DNA of 64,000 nt from Nematostella vectensis (taxonomy: Eukaryota; Cnidaria; Anthozoa; Actiniaria; Edwardsiidae), in contig NC_064046.1 in the NCBI RefSeq assembly GCF_932526225.1, positions 15,885,408 to 15,949,407 of the forward strand. The letters are read 5' to 3'. How positions within the stretch are numbered: the first letter of the stretch is position 1; each line of letters opens with the position of its first letter. A program made the translations under genes and the position numbers. Positions 38,778 to 53,523 of this stretch are shown here, piece by piece. The notes beneath the pieces are model-generated. The model had not been told where the DNA came from. It searched no databases and saw nothing but the letters and a program-made list of their open reading frames with translations.

Positions 38778-41700
38778 TGCTGAGAGTACATAAAAATGTC
38801 CCTATACCTTCTTTTTATGTCATGACACACCAAGAACAGTATAAGTAAGTATCGATATTTAAAAAAAAAATAAAGAAAAAAAAATAGGCTATCAGCGAGA
38901 ATCGAACCCGGGTCGCTGCGTTAGTAGTCAAGTGCCCGCAACGAAAGACTAACGTGGCATTGCTGAAGGGAATTGTAATGAAAATTACTTTTATAACTAT
39001 TGGTATCGTAAACTATCCCAAGCAAAGTCACCATCGGACTGGAGGTTACATTCGGGAAAAGCTTCAGGGTTACATTCGGGAATTTGTTTTAAGAGAGTAA
39101 CCTCTAAAAGGTTACAATCGATAATTTTTTTTCCGAATGTAAATTCCAAAAAGTAACATTATGAAAAATAAAACAGTATACTCGGAAAAAAAGGTATATC
39201 AATCTATCGAGCATTATGCTCTATGTTAGAATCTACTTAATCAAGTTATCCAAGGAATCTAGTTAGTTCTTGTGTGCATAAAATATGTACAGGATCCTGA
39301 ACAAAGCATGAGCACATCAAAGATGCTGAGAGTACATAAAAATGTCCCTATACCTTCTTTTTATGTCATGACACACCAAGAACACTATAATTAATTATTG
39401 ATATTTAAAAAAAAAATAAAGAAAAAAAATATGCTATCAGCGGGAATCGAACCCGGGTGGCTGCATTAGTAGTCAAGTGCCCGAAACGAAAGACTAACGT
39501 GGCATTGCTGAAGGGAATTGTAATGAAAATTACTATTAATACTATTGTTATCGTAAACTATCCCAAGCAAAGTCACCATCGGACTGGAGGTTACATTGGG
39601 GAAAAGCTTCAGCTTTACATTCGGGAATTTGTTTTACGAGTGTAACCTCCAAAAGGTTACAATCGATAATTATTTTTCCGAATGTAAATTCCAAAAAGTA
39701 CCATTAGGAAAAATAAAACAGTATACTCGGAAAAAAAGGTATATCAATCTATCGAGCGCTATGCTCTATGTTAGAATCTACTTAATGAAGTTATCCAAGG
39801 AATCTAGTTAGTTCTTGTGTGCATAAAATATGTACAGGATCCTGAACAAAGCATGAGCACATCAAAGATGCTGAGAGTACATAAAAATGTCCCTATACCT
39901 TCTTTTTATGTCATGACACACCAAGAACAGTAAAATTAAGTATCGATATTAAAAAAAAAAAAAATTAAGAAAAAAAAAATAGGCTATCAGCGAGAATCGA
40001 ACCCGGGTCGCTGCGTTAGTAGTCAAGTGCCCGCAACGAAAGACTAACGTGGCATTGCTGAAGGGAATTGTAATGAAAATTACTTTTAATACTATTGGTA
40101 TCGTAAACTATCCCAAGCAAAGTCACCATCGGACTGGAGGTTACATTCGGGAAAAGCTTCAGGGTTACATTCGGGAATTTGTTTTACGAGAGTAACCTCC
40201 AAAAGGTTACAATCGATAATTTTTTTTCCGAATGTAAATTCCAAAAAGTAACATTAGGAAAAATAAAACAGTATACTCGGAAAAAAAGGTATATCAATAT
40301 ATTGAGCGTTATGCTCTATGTGAGAATCTACTTAATCAAGTTATCCAAGGAATCTAGTTAGTTCTTGTGTGCATAAAATATGTACAGGATCCTGAACAAA
40401 GCATGAGCACATCAAAGATGCTGAGAGTACATAAAAATGTCCCTATACCTTCTTTGTATGTCATGACACACCAAGAACAGTAGAATTAAGTATCGATATT
40501 TAAAAAAAAAATAAAGAAAAAAAAATAGGCTATCAGCGAGAATCGAACCCGGGTAGCTGCGTTAGTAGTCAAGTGCCCGCAACGAAAGACTAACGTGGCA
40601 TTGCTAAAGGGAATTGTAATGAAAATTACTTTTAATACTATTGGTATCGTAAACTATCCCAAGCAAAGTCACCATCGGACTGGAGGTTACATTCGGGAAA
40701 AGCTTCAGGGTTACATTCGGGAATTTGTTTTACGAGTGTAACCTCCAAAAGGTTACAATCGATAATTTTTTTTCCGAATGTAAATTCCAAAAAGTAACAT
40801 TAGGAAAACTAAAACAGTATACTCGGAAAAAAAGGTATATCAATCTATCGAGCGCTATGCTCTATGTTAGAATCTACTTAATGAAGTTATCCAAGGAATC
40901 TAGTTAGTTCTTGTGTGCATAAAATATGTACAGGATCCTGAACAAAGCATGAGCACATCAAAGATGCTGAGAGTACATAAAAATGTCCCTATACCTTCTT
41001 TTTATGTCATGACACACCAAGAACAGTATAATTATGTATCGATATTTAAAAAAAAAATAAAGAAAAAAAATATGCTATCAGCGGGAATCGAACCCGGGTC
41101 GCTGCGTTAGTAGTCAAGTGCCCGCAACGGAAGACTAATGTGGCATTGCTAAAGGAAATTGTAATGAAAATTACTTTTAATACTATTGGTATGTAAACTA
41201 TCCAAGCAAAGTCACCATCGGACTGGAGGTTACATTCGGGAAAAGCTTTAGGGTTACATTCGGGAATTTGTTTTACGAGTGTTTCCTCCAAAAGGTTAGA
41301 ATAGATAATTTTTTTCCGAATGTAAATTCCAAAAAGTAACATTAGGAAAAATAAAACAGTATACTCGGAAAAAAAGGTATATCAATCTATCGAGCGCTAT
41401 GCTCTATGTTAGAATCTACTTAATGAAGTTATCCAAGGAATCTAGTTAGTTCTTGTGTGCATAAAATATGTACAGGATCCTGAACAAAGCATGAGCACAT
41501 CAAAGATGCTGAGAGTACATAAAAATGTCCCTATACCTTCTTTTTATGTCATGACACACCAAGAACAGTATAATTAAGTATCGATATTCAAAAAATAAAA
41601 AATAAAGAAAAAAAAAGGCTATCAGCGGGAATCGAACCCGGGTGGCTGCGTTAGTAGTCAAGTGCCCGCAACGAAAGACTAACGTGGCATTGCTGAAGGG

Positions 41701-43727
41701 AATTGTAACGAAAATTACTTTTAATACTATTGGTATCGTAAACTATCCCAAGCAAAGTCACCATCGGACTGGAGGTTACATTCGGGAAAAGCTTCAGGGT
41801 TACATTCGGGAATTTGTTTTACGAGTGTAACCTCCAAAAGGTTACAATCGATAATTTTTTTTACGAATGTAAATTCCAAAAAGTAACATTAGGAAAAATA
41901 AAACAGTATACTCGGAAAAAAAGGTATATCAATCTATCGAGCGCTATGCTCTATGTTAGAATCTACTTAATCAAGTTATCCAAGGAATCTAGTTAGTTCT
42001 TGTGTGCATAAAATATGTACAGGATCCTGAACAAAGCATGAGCACATCAAAGATGCTGAGAGTACATAAATATGTCCCTATACCTTCTTTTTATGTCATG
42101 ACACACCAAGAACAGTATAATTAAGTATCGATATTTAAAAAAAAAAAATAAAGAAAAAAAATATGCTATCAGCGAGAATCGAACCCGGGTCGCTGCGTTA
42201 GTAGTCAAGTGCCCGCAACGAAAGAATAACGTGGCATTGCTGAAGCGAATTGTAATGAAAATTACTTTTAATACTAATGGTATCGTAAACTATCCCAAGC
42301 AAAGTCACCATCGGACTGTAGGTTACATTCGGGAAAAGCTTCAGGGTTACATTCGGGAATTTGTTTTACGAGTGTAACCTCCAAAAGGTTACAATCGATA
42401 ATTTTTTTTCCAAATGTAAATTCCAAATAGTAACATTAGGAAAAATAAAACAGTATACTCTGAAAAAAAGGTATATCAATCTATCGAGCGCTATGCTCTA
42501 TGTTAGAATCTACTTAATGAAGTTATCCAAGGAATCTAGTTAGTTCTTGTGTTCATAAAATATGTACAGGATCCTGAACAAAGCATGAGCACATCAAAGA
42601 TGCTGAGAGTACATAAAAATGTCCCTATACCTTCTTTTTATGTCATGACACACCAAGAACAGTATAATTAAGTATCGATATTTAAAAAAAAATAAAGAAA
42701 AAAAAAAATAGGCTATCAGCGGGAATCGAACCCGGGTCGCTGCGTTAGTAGTCAAGTGCCCGCAACGAAAGACTAATGTGGCATTGCTGAAGGGAATTGT
42801 AATGAAAATTACTTTTAATACTATTGGTATCGTAAACTATCCCAAGCAAAGTCACCATCGGACTGGAGGTTACATTCGGGAAAAGCTTTGGGGTTACATT
42901 CGGGAATTTGTTTTACGAGTGTATCCTCCAAAAGGTTAGAATAGATAATTTTTTTCCGAATGTAAATTTCAAAAAGTAACATTAGGAAAAATAAAACAGT
43001 ATACTCGGACAAAAAGGTATATCAATCTATCGAGCGCTATGCTCTATGTTAGAATCTACTTAATGAAGTTATCCAAGGAATCTAGTTAGTTCTTGTGTGC
43101 ATAAAATATGTACAGGATCCTGAACAAAGCATGAGCACATCAAAGATGCTGAGAGTACATAAAAATGTCCCTATACCTTCTTTTTATGTCATGACACACC
43201 AAGAACAGAATAATTAAGTATCGATATTTAAAAAAAAAAAATAAAGAAAAAAAATATGCTATCAGCGGGAATCGAATCCGGGTCGCTGCGTTAGTAGTCA
43301 AGTGCCCGCAACGAAAGACTAACGTGGCATTGCTGAAGGGAATTGTAATGAAAATTACTTTCAATACTATTGGTATCGTAAACTATCCCAAGCAAAGTCA
43401 CCATCGGACCGGAGGTTACATTCGGGAAAAGCTTCAGGGTTACATTCGGGAATTTGTTTTACGAGTGTAACCTTCAAACGGTTACAATCGATAATTTTTT
43501 TTCAGAATGTAAATTCCAAAAAGTAACATTAGGAAAAATAAAACAGTATACTCGGAAAAAAAGGTATATCAATCTATCGAGCGCTATGCTCTATCTTAGA
43601 ATCTACTTAATCAAGTTATCCAAGGAATCTAGTTAGTTCTTGTGTGCATAAAATATGTACAGGATCCTGAACAAAGCATGAGCACATCAAAGATGCTAAG
43701 AGTACATAAATATGTCCCTATACCTTC
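38778..43727 (+). repeat. Higher-order block A, copy 3 (monomers 72-80)
   Basis: This is almost base-for-base the same as 1-4950. The differences I noticed are two bases near 38847, one at 40456, and a cluster of three at 41508-41545. Such similarity over about 5 kb, set against a few per cent divergence between ordinary neighbours, indicates a recent duplication or conversion. Confidence 0.85.
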
Positions 43728-45334
43728 GTTTTATGTCATGACACACCAAGAACAGTATAATTAAGTATCGATATTTAAAAAAAAATAAAGAAAAAAAAAA
43801 AATAGGCTATCAGCGGGAATCGAACCCGGGTCGCTGCGTTAGTAGTCAAGTGCCCGCAACGAAAGACTAATGTGGCATTGCTGAAGGGAATTGTAATGAA
43901 AATTACTTTTAATACTATTGGTATCGTAAACTATCCCAAGCAAAGTCACCATCGGACTGGAGGTTACATTCGGGAAAAGCTTTAGGGTTACATTCGGAAA
44001 TTTTTTTTACGAGTGTATCCTCCAAAAGGTTAGAAGAGATAATTTTTTTCCGAATGTAAATTCCAAAAAGTAACATTAGGAAAAATAAAACAGTATACTC
44101 GGAAAAAAAGATATATCAATCTATCGAGCGCTATGCTCTATGTTAGAATCTACTTAATGAAGTTATCCAAGGAATCTAGTTAGTTCTTGTGTGCATAAAA
44201 TATGTACAGGATCCTGAACAAAGCATGAGCACATCAAAGATGCCGAGAGTACATAAAAATGTTCCTATACCTTCTTTTAATGTCATGACACACCAAGAAC
44301 AGTATAATTAAGTATCGATATTTAAAAAATAAAAAATAAAGAAAAAAAAAGGCTATCAGCGGGAATCTAACCCGGGTGGCTGCGTTAGTAGTCAAGTGCC
44401 CGCAACGAAAGACTAACGTGGCATTGCTGAAGGGAATTGTAATGAAAATTACTTTAAATACTATTGGTATCGTAAACTATCCCAAGCAAAGTCACCATCG
44501 GACTGGAGGTTACATTCGGGAAAAGCTTCAGGGTTACATTCGGGAATTTGTTTTACGAGTGTAACCTCCAAAAGGTTACAATCGATAATTTTTTTTACGA
44601 ATGTAAATTCCAAAAAGTAACATTAGGAAAAATAAAACAGTATACTCGGAAAAAAAGGTATATCAATCTATCGAGCGCTATGCTCTATGTTAGAATCTAC
44701 TTAATCAAGTTATCCAAGGAATCTAGTTAGTTCTTGTGTGCATAAAATATGTACAGGATCCTGAACAAAGCATGAGCACATCAAAGATGCTGAGAGTACA
44801 TAAATATGTCCCTATACCTTCTTTTTATGTCATGACACACCAAGAACAGTATAATTAAGTATCGATATTTAAAAAAAAAAAATAAAGAAAAAAAATATGC
44901 TATCAGCGGGAATCGAACCCGGGTCGCTGCGTTAGTAGTCAAGTGCCCGCAACGAAAGACTAACGTGGCATTGCTGAATCGAATTGTAATGAAAATTACT
45001 TTTAATACTAATGGTATCGTAAACTATCCCAAGCAAAGTCACCATCGGACTGGAGGTTACATTCGGGAAAAGCTTCAGGGTTACATTCGGGAATTTGTTT
45101 TACGAGTGTAACCTCCAAAAGGTTACAATCGATAATTTTTTTTCCAAATGTAAATTCCAAATAGTAACATTAGGAAAAATAAAACAGTATACTCGGAAAA
45201 AAAGGTATATCAATCTATCGAGCGCTATGCTCTATGTTAGAATCTACTTAATGAAGTTATCCAAGGAATCTAGTTAGTTCTTGTGTTCATAAAATATGTA
45301 CAGGATCCTGAACAAAGCATGAGCACATCAAAGA

Positions 45335-47880
45335 TGCTGAGAGTACATAAAAATGTCCCTATACCTTCTTTTTATGTCATGACACACCAAGAACAGTATA
45401 ATTAAGTATCGATATTTAAAAAAAAATAAAGAAAAAAAAATTAGGCTATCAGCGGGAATCGAACCCGGGTCGCTGCGTTAGTAGTCAAGTGCCCGCAACG
45501 AAAGACTAATGTGGCATTGCTGAAGGAAATTGTAATGAAAATTACTTTTAATACTATTGGTATCGTAAACTATCCAAGCAAAGTCACCATCGGACTGGAG
45601 GTTACATTCGGGAAAAGCTTTAGGGTTACATTCGGGAATTTGTTTTACGAGTGTATCCTCCAAAAGGTTAGAATAGATAATTTTTTTCCGAATGTAAATT
45701 CCAAAAAGTAACACTAGGAAAAATAAAACAGTATACTCGGAAAAAAAGGTATATCAATCTATCGAGCGCTATGCTCTATGTTAGAATCTACTTAATGAAG
45801 TTATCCAAGGAATCTAGTTAGTTCTTGTGTGCATAAAATATGTACAGGATCCTGAACAAAGCATGAGCACATCAAAGATGCTGAGAGTACATAAAAATGT
45901 CCCTATACCTTCTTTTTATGTCATGACACACCAAGAACAGTATAATTAAGTATCGATATTTAAAAAAAAAATAAAGAAAAAAAAATAGGCTATCAGCGGG
46001 AATCGAACCCGGGTCGCTGCGTTAATAGTCAAGTGCCCGCAACGAAAGACTAACGTGGCATTGCTGAAGGGAATTGTAATGAAAATTACTTTTAATACTA
46101 TTGGTATTGTAAACTATCCCAAGCAAAGTCACCATCGGACTGGAGGTTACATTCGGGAAAAGCTTCAAGGTTACATTCGGGAATTTGTTTTACGAGTGTA
46201 TCCTCCAAAAGGTTACAATCGATAATTTTTTTCCGAATGTAAATTCCAAAAAGTAACATTAGGAAAAATAAAACAGTATACTCGGAAAAAAAGGTATATA
46301 AATCTATCGAGCGCTATGCTCTATGTTAGAATCTACTTAATAAAGTTATCCAAGGAATCTAGTTAGTTCTTGTGTGCATAAAATATGTACAGGATCCTGA
46401 ACAAAGCATGAGCACATCAAAGATGCTGAGAGTAAATAAAAATGTCCCTATACCTTCTTTTTATGTCATGACACACCAAGAACAGTATAATTAAGTATCG
46501 ATATTTAAAAAAAAAAATAAAGAAAAAAAAATAGGCTATCAGCGGGAATCGAACCCGGGTCGCTGCATTCGTAGTCAAGTGCCCGCAACGAAAGACTAAC
46601 GTGGCATTGCTGATGGGAATTGTAATGAAAATTACTTTTAATACTATTGATATCGTAAACTATCCCAAGCAAAGTCACCATCGGACTGGAGGTTACATTC
46701 GGGAAAAGCTTCAGGGTTACATTCGGGAATTTGTTTTACGAGAGTAACCTCCAAAAGGTTACAATCGATAATTATTTTTCCGAATGTAAATTCCAAAAAG
46801 TACCATTAGGAAAAATAAAACAGTATACTCAGAAAAAAAAGGTGTATCAATCTATCGAGCGCTATGCTCTATGTTAGAATCTACTTAATCAAGTTATCCA
46901 AGGAATCTAGTTAGTTCTTGTGTGCATAAAATATGTACAGGATCCTGAACAAAGCATGAGCACATCAAAGATGCTGAGAGTACATAAAAATGTCCCTATA
47001 CCTTCTTTTTATGTCATGACACACCAAGAGCAGTATAATTAAGTATCGATATTTAAAAAAAAAAATAAAGAAAAAAAAATATGCTATCAGCGGGAATCGA
47101 ACCCGGGTCGCTGCGTTAGTAGTCAAGTGCCCGCAACGAAAGACTAACGTGGCATTGCTGAAGCGAATTGTAATGAAAATTACTTTTGATACTAATGGTA
47201 TCGTAAACTATCCCAAGCAAAGTCACCATCGGACTGTAGGTTACATTCGGGAAAAGCTTCAGGGTTACATTCGGGAATTTGTTTTACGAGTGTAACCTCC
47301 AAAAGGTTACAATCGATAATTTTTTTTCCGATTGTAAATTCCAAATAGTAACATTAGGAAAAATAAAACAGTATACTCGGAAAAAAAGGTATATCAATCT
47401 ATCGAGCGCTATGCTCTATGTTAGAATCTACTTAATAAAGTTATCCAAGGAAATAGTTAGTTCTTGTGTTCATAAAATATGTACAGGATCCTGAACAAAG
47501 CATGAGCACATCAAAGATGCTGAGAGTACATAAAAATGTCCCTATACCTTCTTTTTATGTCATGACACACCAAGAACAGTATAATTAAGTATCGATATTT
47601 AAAAAAAAATAAAGAAAAAAAAATAGGCTATCAGCGGGAATCGAACCCGGGTCGCTGCGTTAGTAGTCAAGTGCCCGCAACGAAAGACTAATGTGGCATT
47701 GCTGAAGGAAATTGTAATGAAAATTACTTTTAATACTATTGGTATCGTAAACTATCCAAGCAAAGTCACCATCGGACTGGAGGTTACATTCGGGAAAAGC
47801 TTTAGGGTTACATTCGGGAATTTGTTTTACGAGTGTATCCTCCAAAAGGTTAGAATAGATAATTTTTTTCCGAATGTAAA
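45335..47880 (+). repeat. Second copy of the 9.8-12.4 kb block (monomers 84-88)
   Basis: Monomers 84-88 match monomers 19-23 at offsets of 35,501-35,505 bp, including TATTGTAAAC and TTCAAGGTT in copy 85 and the CATTCGTAG form in copy 86. Copy 88 departs near 47890, where AGTACC and a longer A-run appear. The next monomer (48173) is of the type seen at 656, so the array returns to block-A-like order there. Confidence 0.7.
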
Positions 47881-49156
47881 TTCCAAAAAGTACCATTAGG
47901 AAAAAAAAAACAGTATACTCGGAAAAAAAGGTATATAAATCTATCGAGCGCTATGCTCTATGTTAGAATCTACTTAATCAAGTTATCCAAGGAATCTAGT
48001 TAGTTCTTGTGTGCATAAAATATGTACAGGATCCTGAACAAAGCATGAGCACATCAAAGATGCTGAGAGTACATAAAAATGTCCCTATACCTTCTTTTTA
48101 TGTCATGACACACCAAGAACAGTATAATTAAGTATTGATATTTAAAAAAAAAAAAATAAAGAAAAAAAATATGCTATCAGCGGGAATCGAACCCGGGTGG
48201 CTGCATTAGTAGTCAAGTGCCCGAAACGAAAGACTAACGTGGCATTGCTGAAGGGAATTGTAATGAAAATTACTATTAATACTATTGTTATCGTAAACTA
48301 TCCCAAGCAAAGTCACCATCGGACTGGAGGTTACATTGGGGAAAAGCTTCAGCTTTACATTCGGGAATTTGTTTTACGAGTGTAACCTCCAAAAGGTTAC
48401 AATCGATAATTATTTTTCCGAATGTAAATTACAAAAAGTACCATTAGGAAAAATAAAACAGTATACTCGGAAAAAAAGGTATATCAATCTATCGAGCGCT
48501 ATGCTCTATGTTAGAATCTACTTAATGAAGTTATCCAAGGAATCTAGTTAGTTCTTGTGTGCATAAAATATGTACAGGATCCTGAACAAAGCATGAGCAC
48601 ATCAAAGATGCTGAGAGTACATAAAAATGTCCCTATACCTTCTTTTTATGTCATGACACACCAAGAACAGTAAAATTAAGTATCGATATTAAAAAAAAAA
48701 ATAAAGAAAAAAAAAAATAGGCTATCAGCGAGAATCGAACCCGGGTCGCTGCGTTAGTAGTCAAGTGCCCGCAACGAAAGACTAACGTGGCATTGCTGAA
48801 GGGAATTGTAATGAAAATTACTATTAATACTATTGTTATCGTAAACTATCCCAAGCAAAGTCACCATCGGACTGGAGGTTACATTCGGGAAAAGCTTCAG
48901 GGTTACATTCGGGAATTTGTTTTACGAGTGTAACCTCCAAAAGGTTACAATCGATAATTTTTTTTCCGAATGTAAATTCCAAAAAGTAACATTAGGAAAA
49001 ATAAAACAGTATACTCGGAAAAAAAGGTATATCAATCTATTGAGCGTTATGCTCTATGTTAGAATCTACTTAATCAAGTTATCCAAGGAATCTAGTTAGT
49101 TCTTGTGTGCATAAAATATGTACAGGATCCTGAACAAAGCATGAGCACATCAAAGA

Positions 49157-52100
49157 TGCTGAGAGTACATAAAAATGTCCCTATACCTTCTTTTTATGTC
49201 ATGACACACCAAGAACAGTAGAATTAAGTATCGATATTTAAAAAAAAAATAAAGAAAAAAAAATAGGCTATCAACGAGAATCGAACCCGGGTAGCTGCGT
49301 TAGTAGTCAAGTGCCCGCAACGAATAACTAACGTGGCATTGCTAAAGGGAATTGTAATGAAAATTACTTTTAATACTATTGGTATCGTAAACTATCCCAA
49401 GCAAAGTCACCATCGGACTGGAGGTTACATTCGGGAAAAGCTTCAGGGTTACATTCGGGAATTTGTTTTACGAGTGTAACCTCCAAAAGGTTACAATCGA
49501 TAATTTTTTTTCCGAATGTAAATTCCAAAAAGTAACATTAGGAAAACTAAAACAGTATACTCGGAAAAAAAAGGTATATCAATCTATCGAGCGCTATGCT
49601 CTATGTTAGAATCTACTTAATCAAGTTATCCAAGGAATCTAGTTAGTTCTTGTGTGCATAAAATATGTACAGGATCCTGAACAAAGCATGAGCACATCAA
49701 AGATGCTGAGAGTACATAAAAATGTCCCTATACCTTCTTTTTATGTCATGACACACCCAGAACAGTATAATTAAGTATCGATATTTAAAAAAAAAATAAA
49801 GAAAAAAAATAGGCTATCAGCGGGAATCGAACCCGTGTCGCTGCGTTAGTAGTCAAGTGCCCGCAACGAAAGACTAACGTGGCATTGCTGAAGAGAATTT
49901 TAATAAAAATTACTTTTAATACTAATAGTATCGTAAACTATCCCAAGCAAAGTCACCATCGGACTGGAGGTTACATTCGGGAAAAGCTTCAGGGTTACAT
50001 TCGGGAATTTGTTTTACGAGTGTATCCTCCAAAAGGTTACAATCGATAATTTTTTTTCCGAATGTAAATTCCAAAAAGTAACATTAGGAAAAATAAAACA
50101 GTATACTCGCAAAAAAAGGTATATCAATCTATCGAGCGCTATGCTCTATGTTAGAATCTACTTAATCAAGTTATTCAAGGAATCTAGTTAGTTCTTGTGT
50201 GCATAAAATATGTACAGGATCCTGAACAAAGCATGAGCACATCAAAGATGCTGAGAGTACATAAAAATGTCCCTATACCTTCTTTTTATGTCATGACACA
50301 CCAAGAACAGTATAATTAAGTATTGATATTTAAAAAAAAAATAAAGAAAAAAAAATTGGCTATCAGCGGGAATCGAACCCGGGTGGCTGCATTAGTAGTC
50401 AAGTGCCCGCAACGAAAGACTAACGTGGCATTGCTGAAGGGAATTGTAATAAAAATTACTATTAATACTATTGTTATCGTAAACTATCCCAAGCAAAGTC
50501 ACCATCGGACTGGAGGTTACATTCGGGAAAAGCTTCAGGGTTACATTCGGGAATTTGTTTTACGAGTGTAACCTCCAAAAGGTTACAATCGATAATTATT
50601 TTTCCGAATGTAAATTCCAAAAAGTACCATTAGGAAAAATAAAACAGTATACTCGGAAAAAAAGGTATATAAATCTATCGAGCGCTATGCTCTATGTTAG
50701 AATCTACTTAATCAAGTTATCCAAGGAATCTAGTTAGTTCTTGTGTGCATAAAATATGTACAGGATCCTGAACAAAGCATGAGCACATCAAAGATGCTGA
50801 GAGTACATAAAAATGTCCCTATACCTTCTTTTTATGTCATGACACACCAAGAACAGTATAATTAAGTATCGATATTTAAAAAAAAAATAAAGAAAAAAAA
50901 TATGCTATCAGCGGGAATCCAATCCGGGTCGCTGCGTTAGTAGTCAAGTGCTCGCAACTAAAGACTAACGTGGCATTGCTGAAGCGAATTGTAATGAAAA
51001 TTACTTTAAATACTAATGGTATCGTAAACTATCCCAAGCAAAGTCACCATCGGACTGTAGGTTACATTCGGGAAAAGCTTCAGGGTTACATTCGGGAATT
51101 TGTTTTACGAGTGTAACCTCCAAAAGGTTACAATCGATAATTTTTTTTCCGAATGTAAATTCCAAATAGTAACATTAGGAAAAATAAAACAGTATACTCG
51201 GAAAAAAAGGTATATCAATCTATCGAGCGCTATGCTCTATGTTAGAATCTACTTAATGAAGTTATCCAAGGAATCTAGTTAGTTCTTGTGTGCATAAAAT
51301 ATGTACAGGATCCTGAACAAAGCATGAGCACATCAAAGATGCGGAGAGTACATAAATATGTCCCTATACCTTCTTTTTATGTCATGACACACCAAGAACA
51401 GTAGAATTAAGTATCGATATTTAAAAAAAAAATAAAGAAAAAAAAATAGGCTATCAGCGAGAATCGAACCCGGGTAGCTGCGTTAGTAGTCAAGTGCCCG
51501 CAACGAATAACTAACGTGGCATTGCTAAAGGGAATTGTAATGAAAATTACTTTTAATACTATTGGTATCGTAAACTATCCCAAGCAAAGTCACCATCGGA
51601 CTGGAGGATACATTCGGGAAAAACTTCAGGGTTACATTCGGGAATTTGTTTTATGAGTGTAACCTCCAAAAGGTTACAATCGATATTTTTTTTTCCGAAT
51701 GTAAATTCCAAAAAGTAACATTAGGAAAAATAAAACAGTATACTCGGAAAAAAAGGTATATCAATCTATTGAGCGTTATGCTCTATGTTAGAATCTACTT
51801 AATCGAGTTATCCAAGGAATCTAGTTAGTTCTTGTGTGCATAAAATATGTACAGGATCCTGAACAAAGCATGAGCACATCAAAGATGCTGAGAGTACATA
51901 AAAATGTCCCTATACCTTCTTTTTATGTCATGACACACCCAGAACAGTATAATTAAGTATCGATATTTAAAAAAAAATAAAGAAAAAAAATAGGCTATCA
52001 GCGGGAATCGAACCCGTGTCGCTGCGTTAGTAGTCAAGTGCCCGCAACGAAAGACTAACGTGGCATTGCTGAAGAGAATTTTAATGAAAATTACTTTTAA

Positions 52101-53523
52101 TACTAATAGTATCGTAAACTATCCCAAGCAAAGTCACCATCGGACTGGAGGTTACATTCGGGAAAAGCTTCAGGGTTACATTCGGGAATTTGTTTTACGA
52201 GTGTAACCTCCAAAAGGTTACAATCGATAATTTTTTTTCCGAATGTAAATTCCAAAAAGTAACATTAGGAAAAATAAAACAGTATACTCGCAAAAAAAGG
52301 TATATCAATCTATCGAGCGCTATGCTCTATGTTAGAATCTACTTAATCAAGTTATTCAAGGAATCTAGTTAGTTCTTGTGTGCATAAAATATGTACAGGA
52401 TCCTGAACAAAGCATGAGCACATCAAAGATGCTGAGAGTACATAAAAATGTCCCTATACCTTCTTTTTATGTCATGACACACCAAGAACAGTATAATTAA
52501 GTATTGATATTTAAAAAAAAAAATAAAGAAAAAAAAATAGGCTATCAGCGGGAATCGAACCCGGGTGGCTGCATTAGTAGTCAAGTGCCCGCAACGAAAG
52601 ACTAACGTGGCATTGCTGAAGGGAATTGTAATAAAAATTACTATTAATACTATTGTTATCGTAAACTATCCCAAGCAAAGTCACCATCGGACTGGAGGTT
52701 ACATTCGGGAAAAGCTTCAGGGTTACATTCGGGAATTTGTTTTACGAGTGTAACCTCCAAAAGGTTACAATCGATAATTATTTTTCCGAATGTAAATTCC
52801 AAAAAGTACCATTAGGAAAAATAAAACAGTATACTCGGAAAAAAAGGTATATAAATCTATCGAGCGCTATGCTCTATGTTAGAATCTACTTAATCAAGTT
52901 ATCCAAGGAATCTAGTTAGTTCTTGTGTGCATAAAATATGTACAGGATCCTGAACAAAGCATGAGCACATCAAAGATGCTGAGAGTACATAAAAATGTCC
53001 CTATACCTTCTTTTTATGTCATGACACACCAAGAACAGTATAATTAAGTATCGATATTTAAAAAAAAAAATAAAGAAAAAAAATATGCTATCAGCGGGAA
53101 TCCAATCCGGGTCGCTGCGTTAGTAGTCAAGTGCTCGCAACTAAAGACTAACGTGGCATTGCTGAAGCGAATTGTAATGAAAATTACTTTAAATACTAAT
53201 GGTATCGTAAACTATCCCAAGCAAAGTCACCATCGGACTGTAGGTTACATTCGGGAAAAGCTTCAGGGTTACATTCGGGAATTTGTTTTACGAGTGTAAC
53301 CTCCAAAAGGTTACAATCGATAATTTTTTTTCCGAATGTAAATTCCAAATAGTAACATTAGGAAAAATAAAACAGTATACTCGGAAAAAAAGGTATATCA
53401 ATCTATCGAGCGCTATGCTCTATGTTAGAATCTACTTAATGAAGTTATCCAAGGAATCTAGTTAGTTCTTGTGTGCATAAAATATGTACAGGATCCTGAA
53501 CAAAGCATGAGCACATCAAAGAT
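49157..53523 (+). repeat. 4-monomer tandem duplication (copies 91-94 and 95-98)
   Basis: Copies 92-94 match 96-98 at 2,181-2,183 bp. Shared rare variants are CCCGTGTCGC, GTAATAAAAATTAC and the altered B box GGAATCCAATCC. Copy 95 looks mixed: its 5' half matches copy 91 (CGAATAACTAAC) and its 3' half matches copy 90 (TATTGAGCGTTATG). Confidence 0.75.

Noticed and set aside
41046-41342. Minus-strand open frames of 78-98 residues
   Set aside because: They read through the A-tract and tRNA-like segment, change frame with A-run length, and have no homologue that I recognise.
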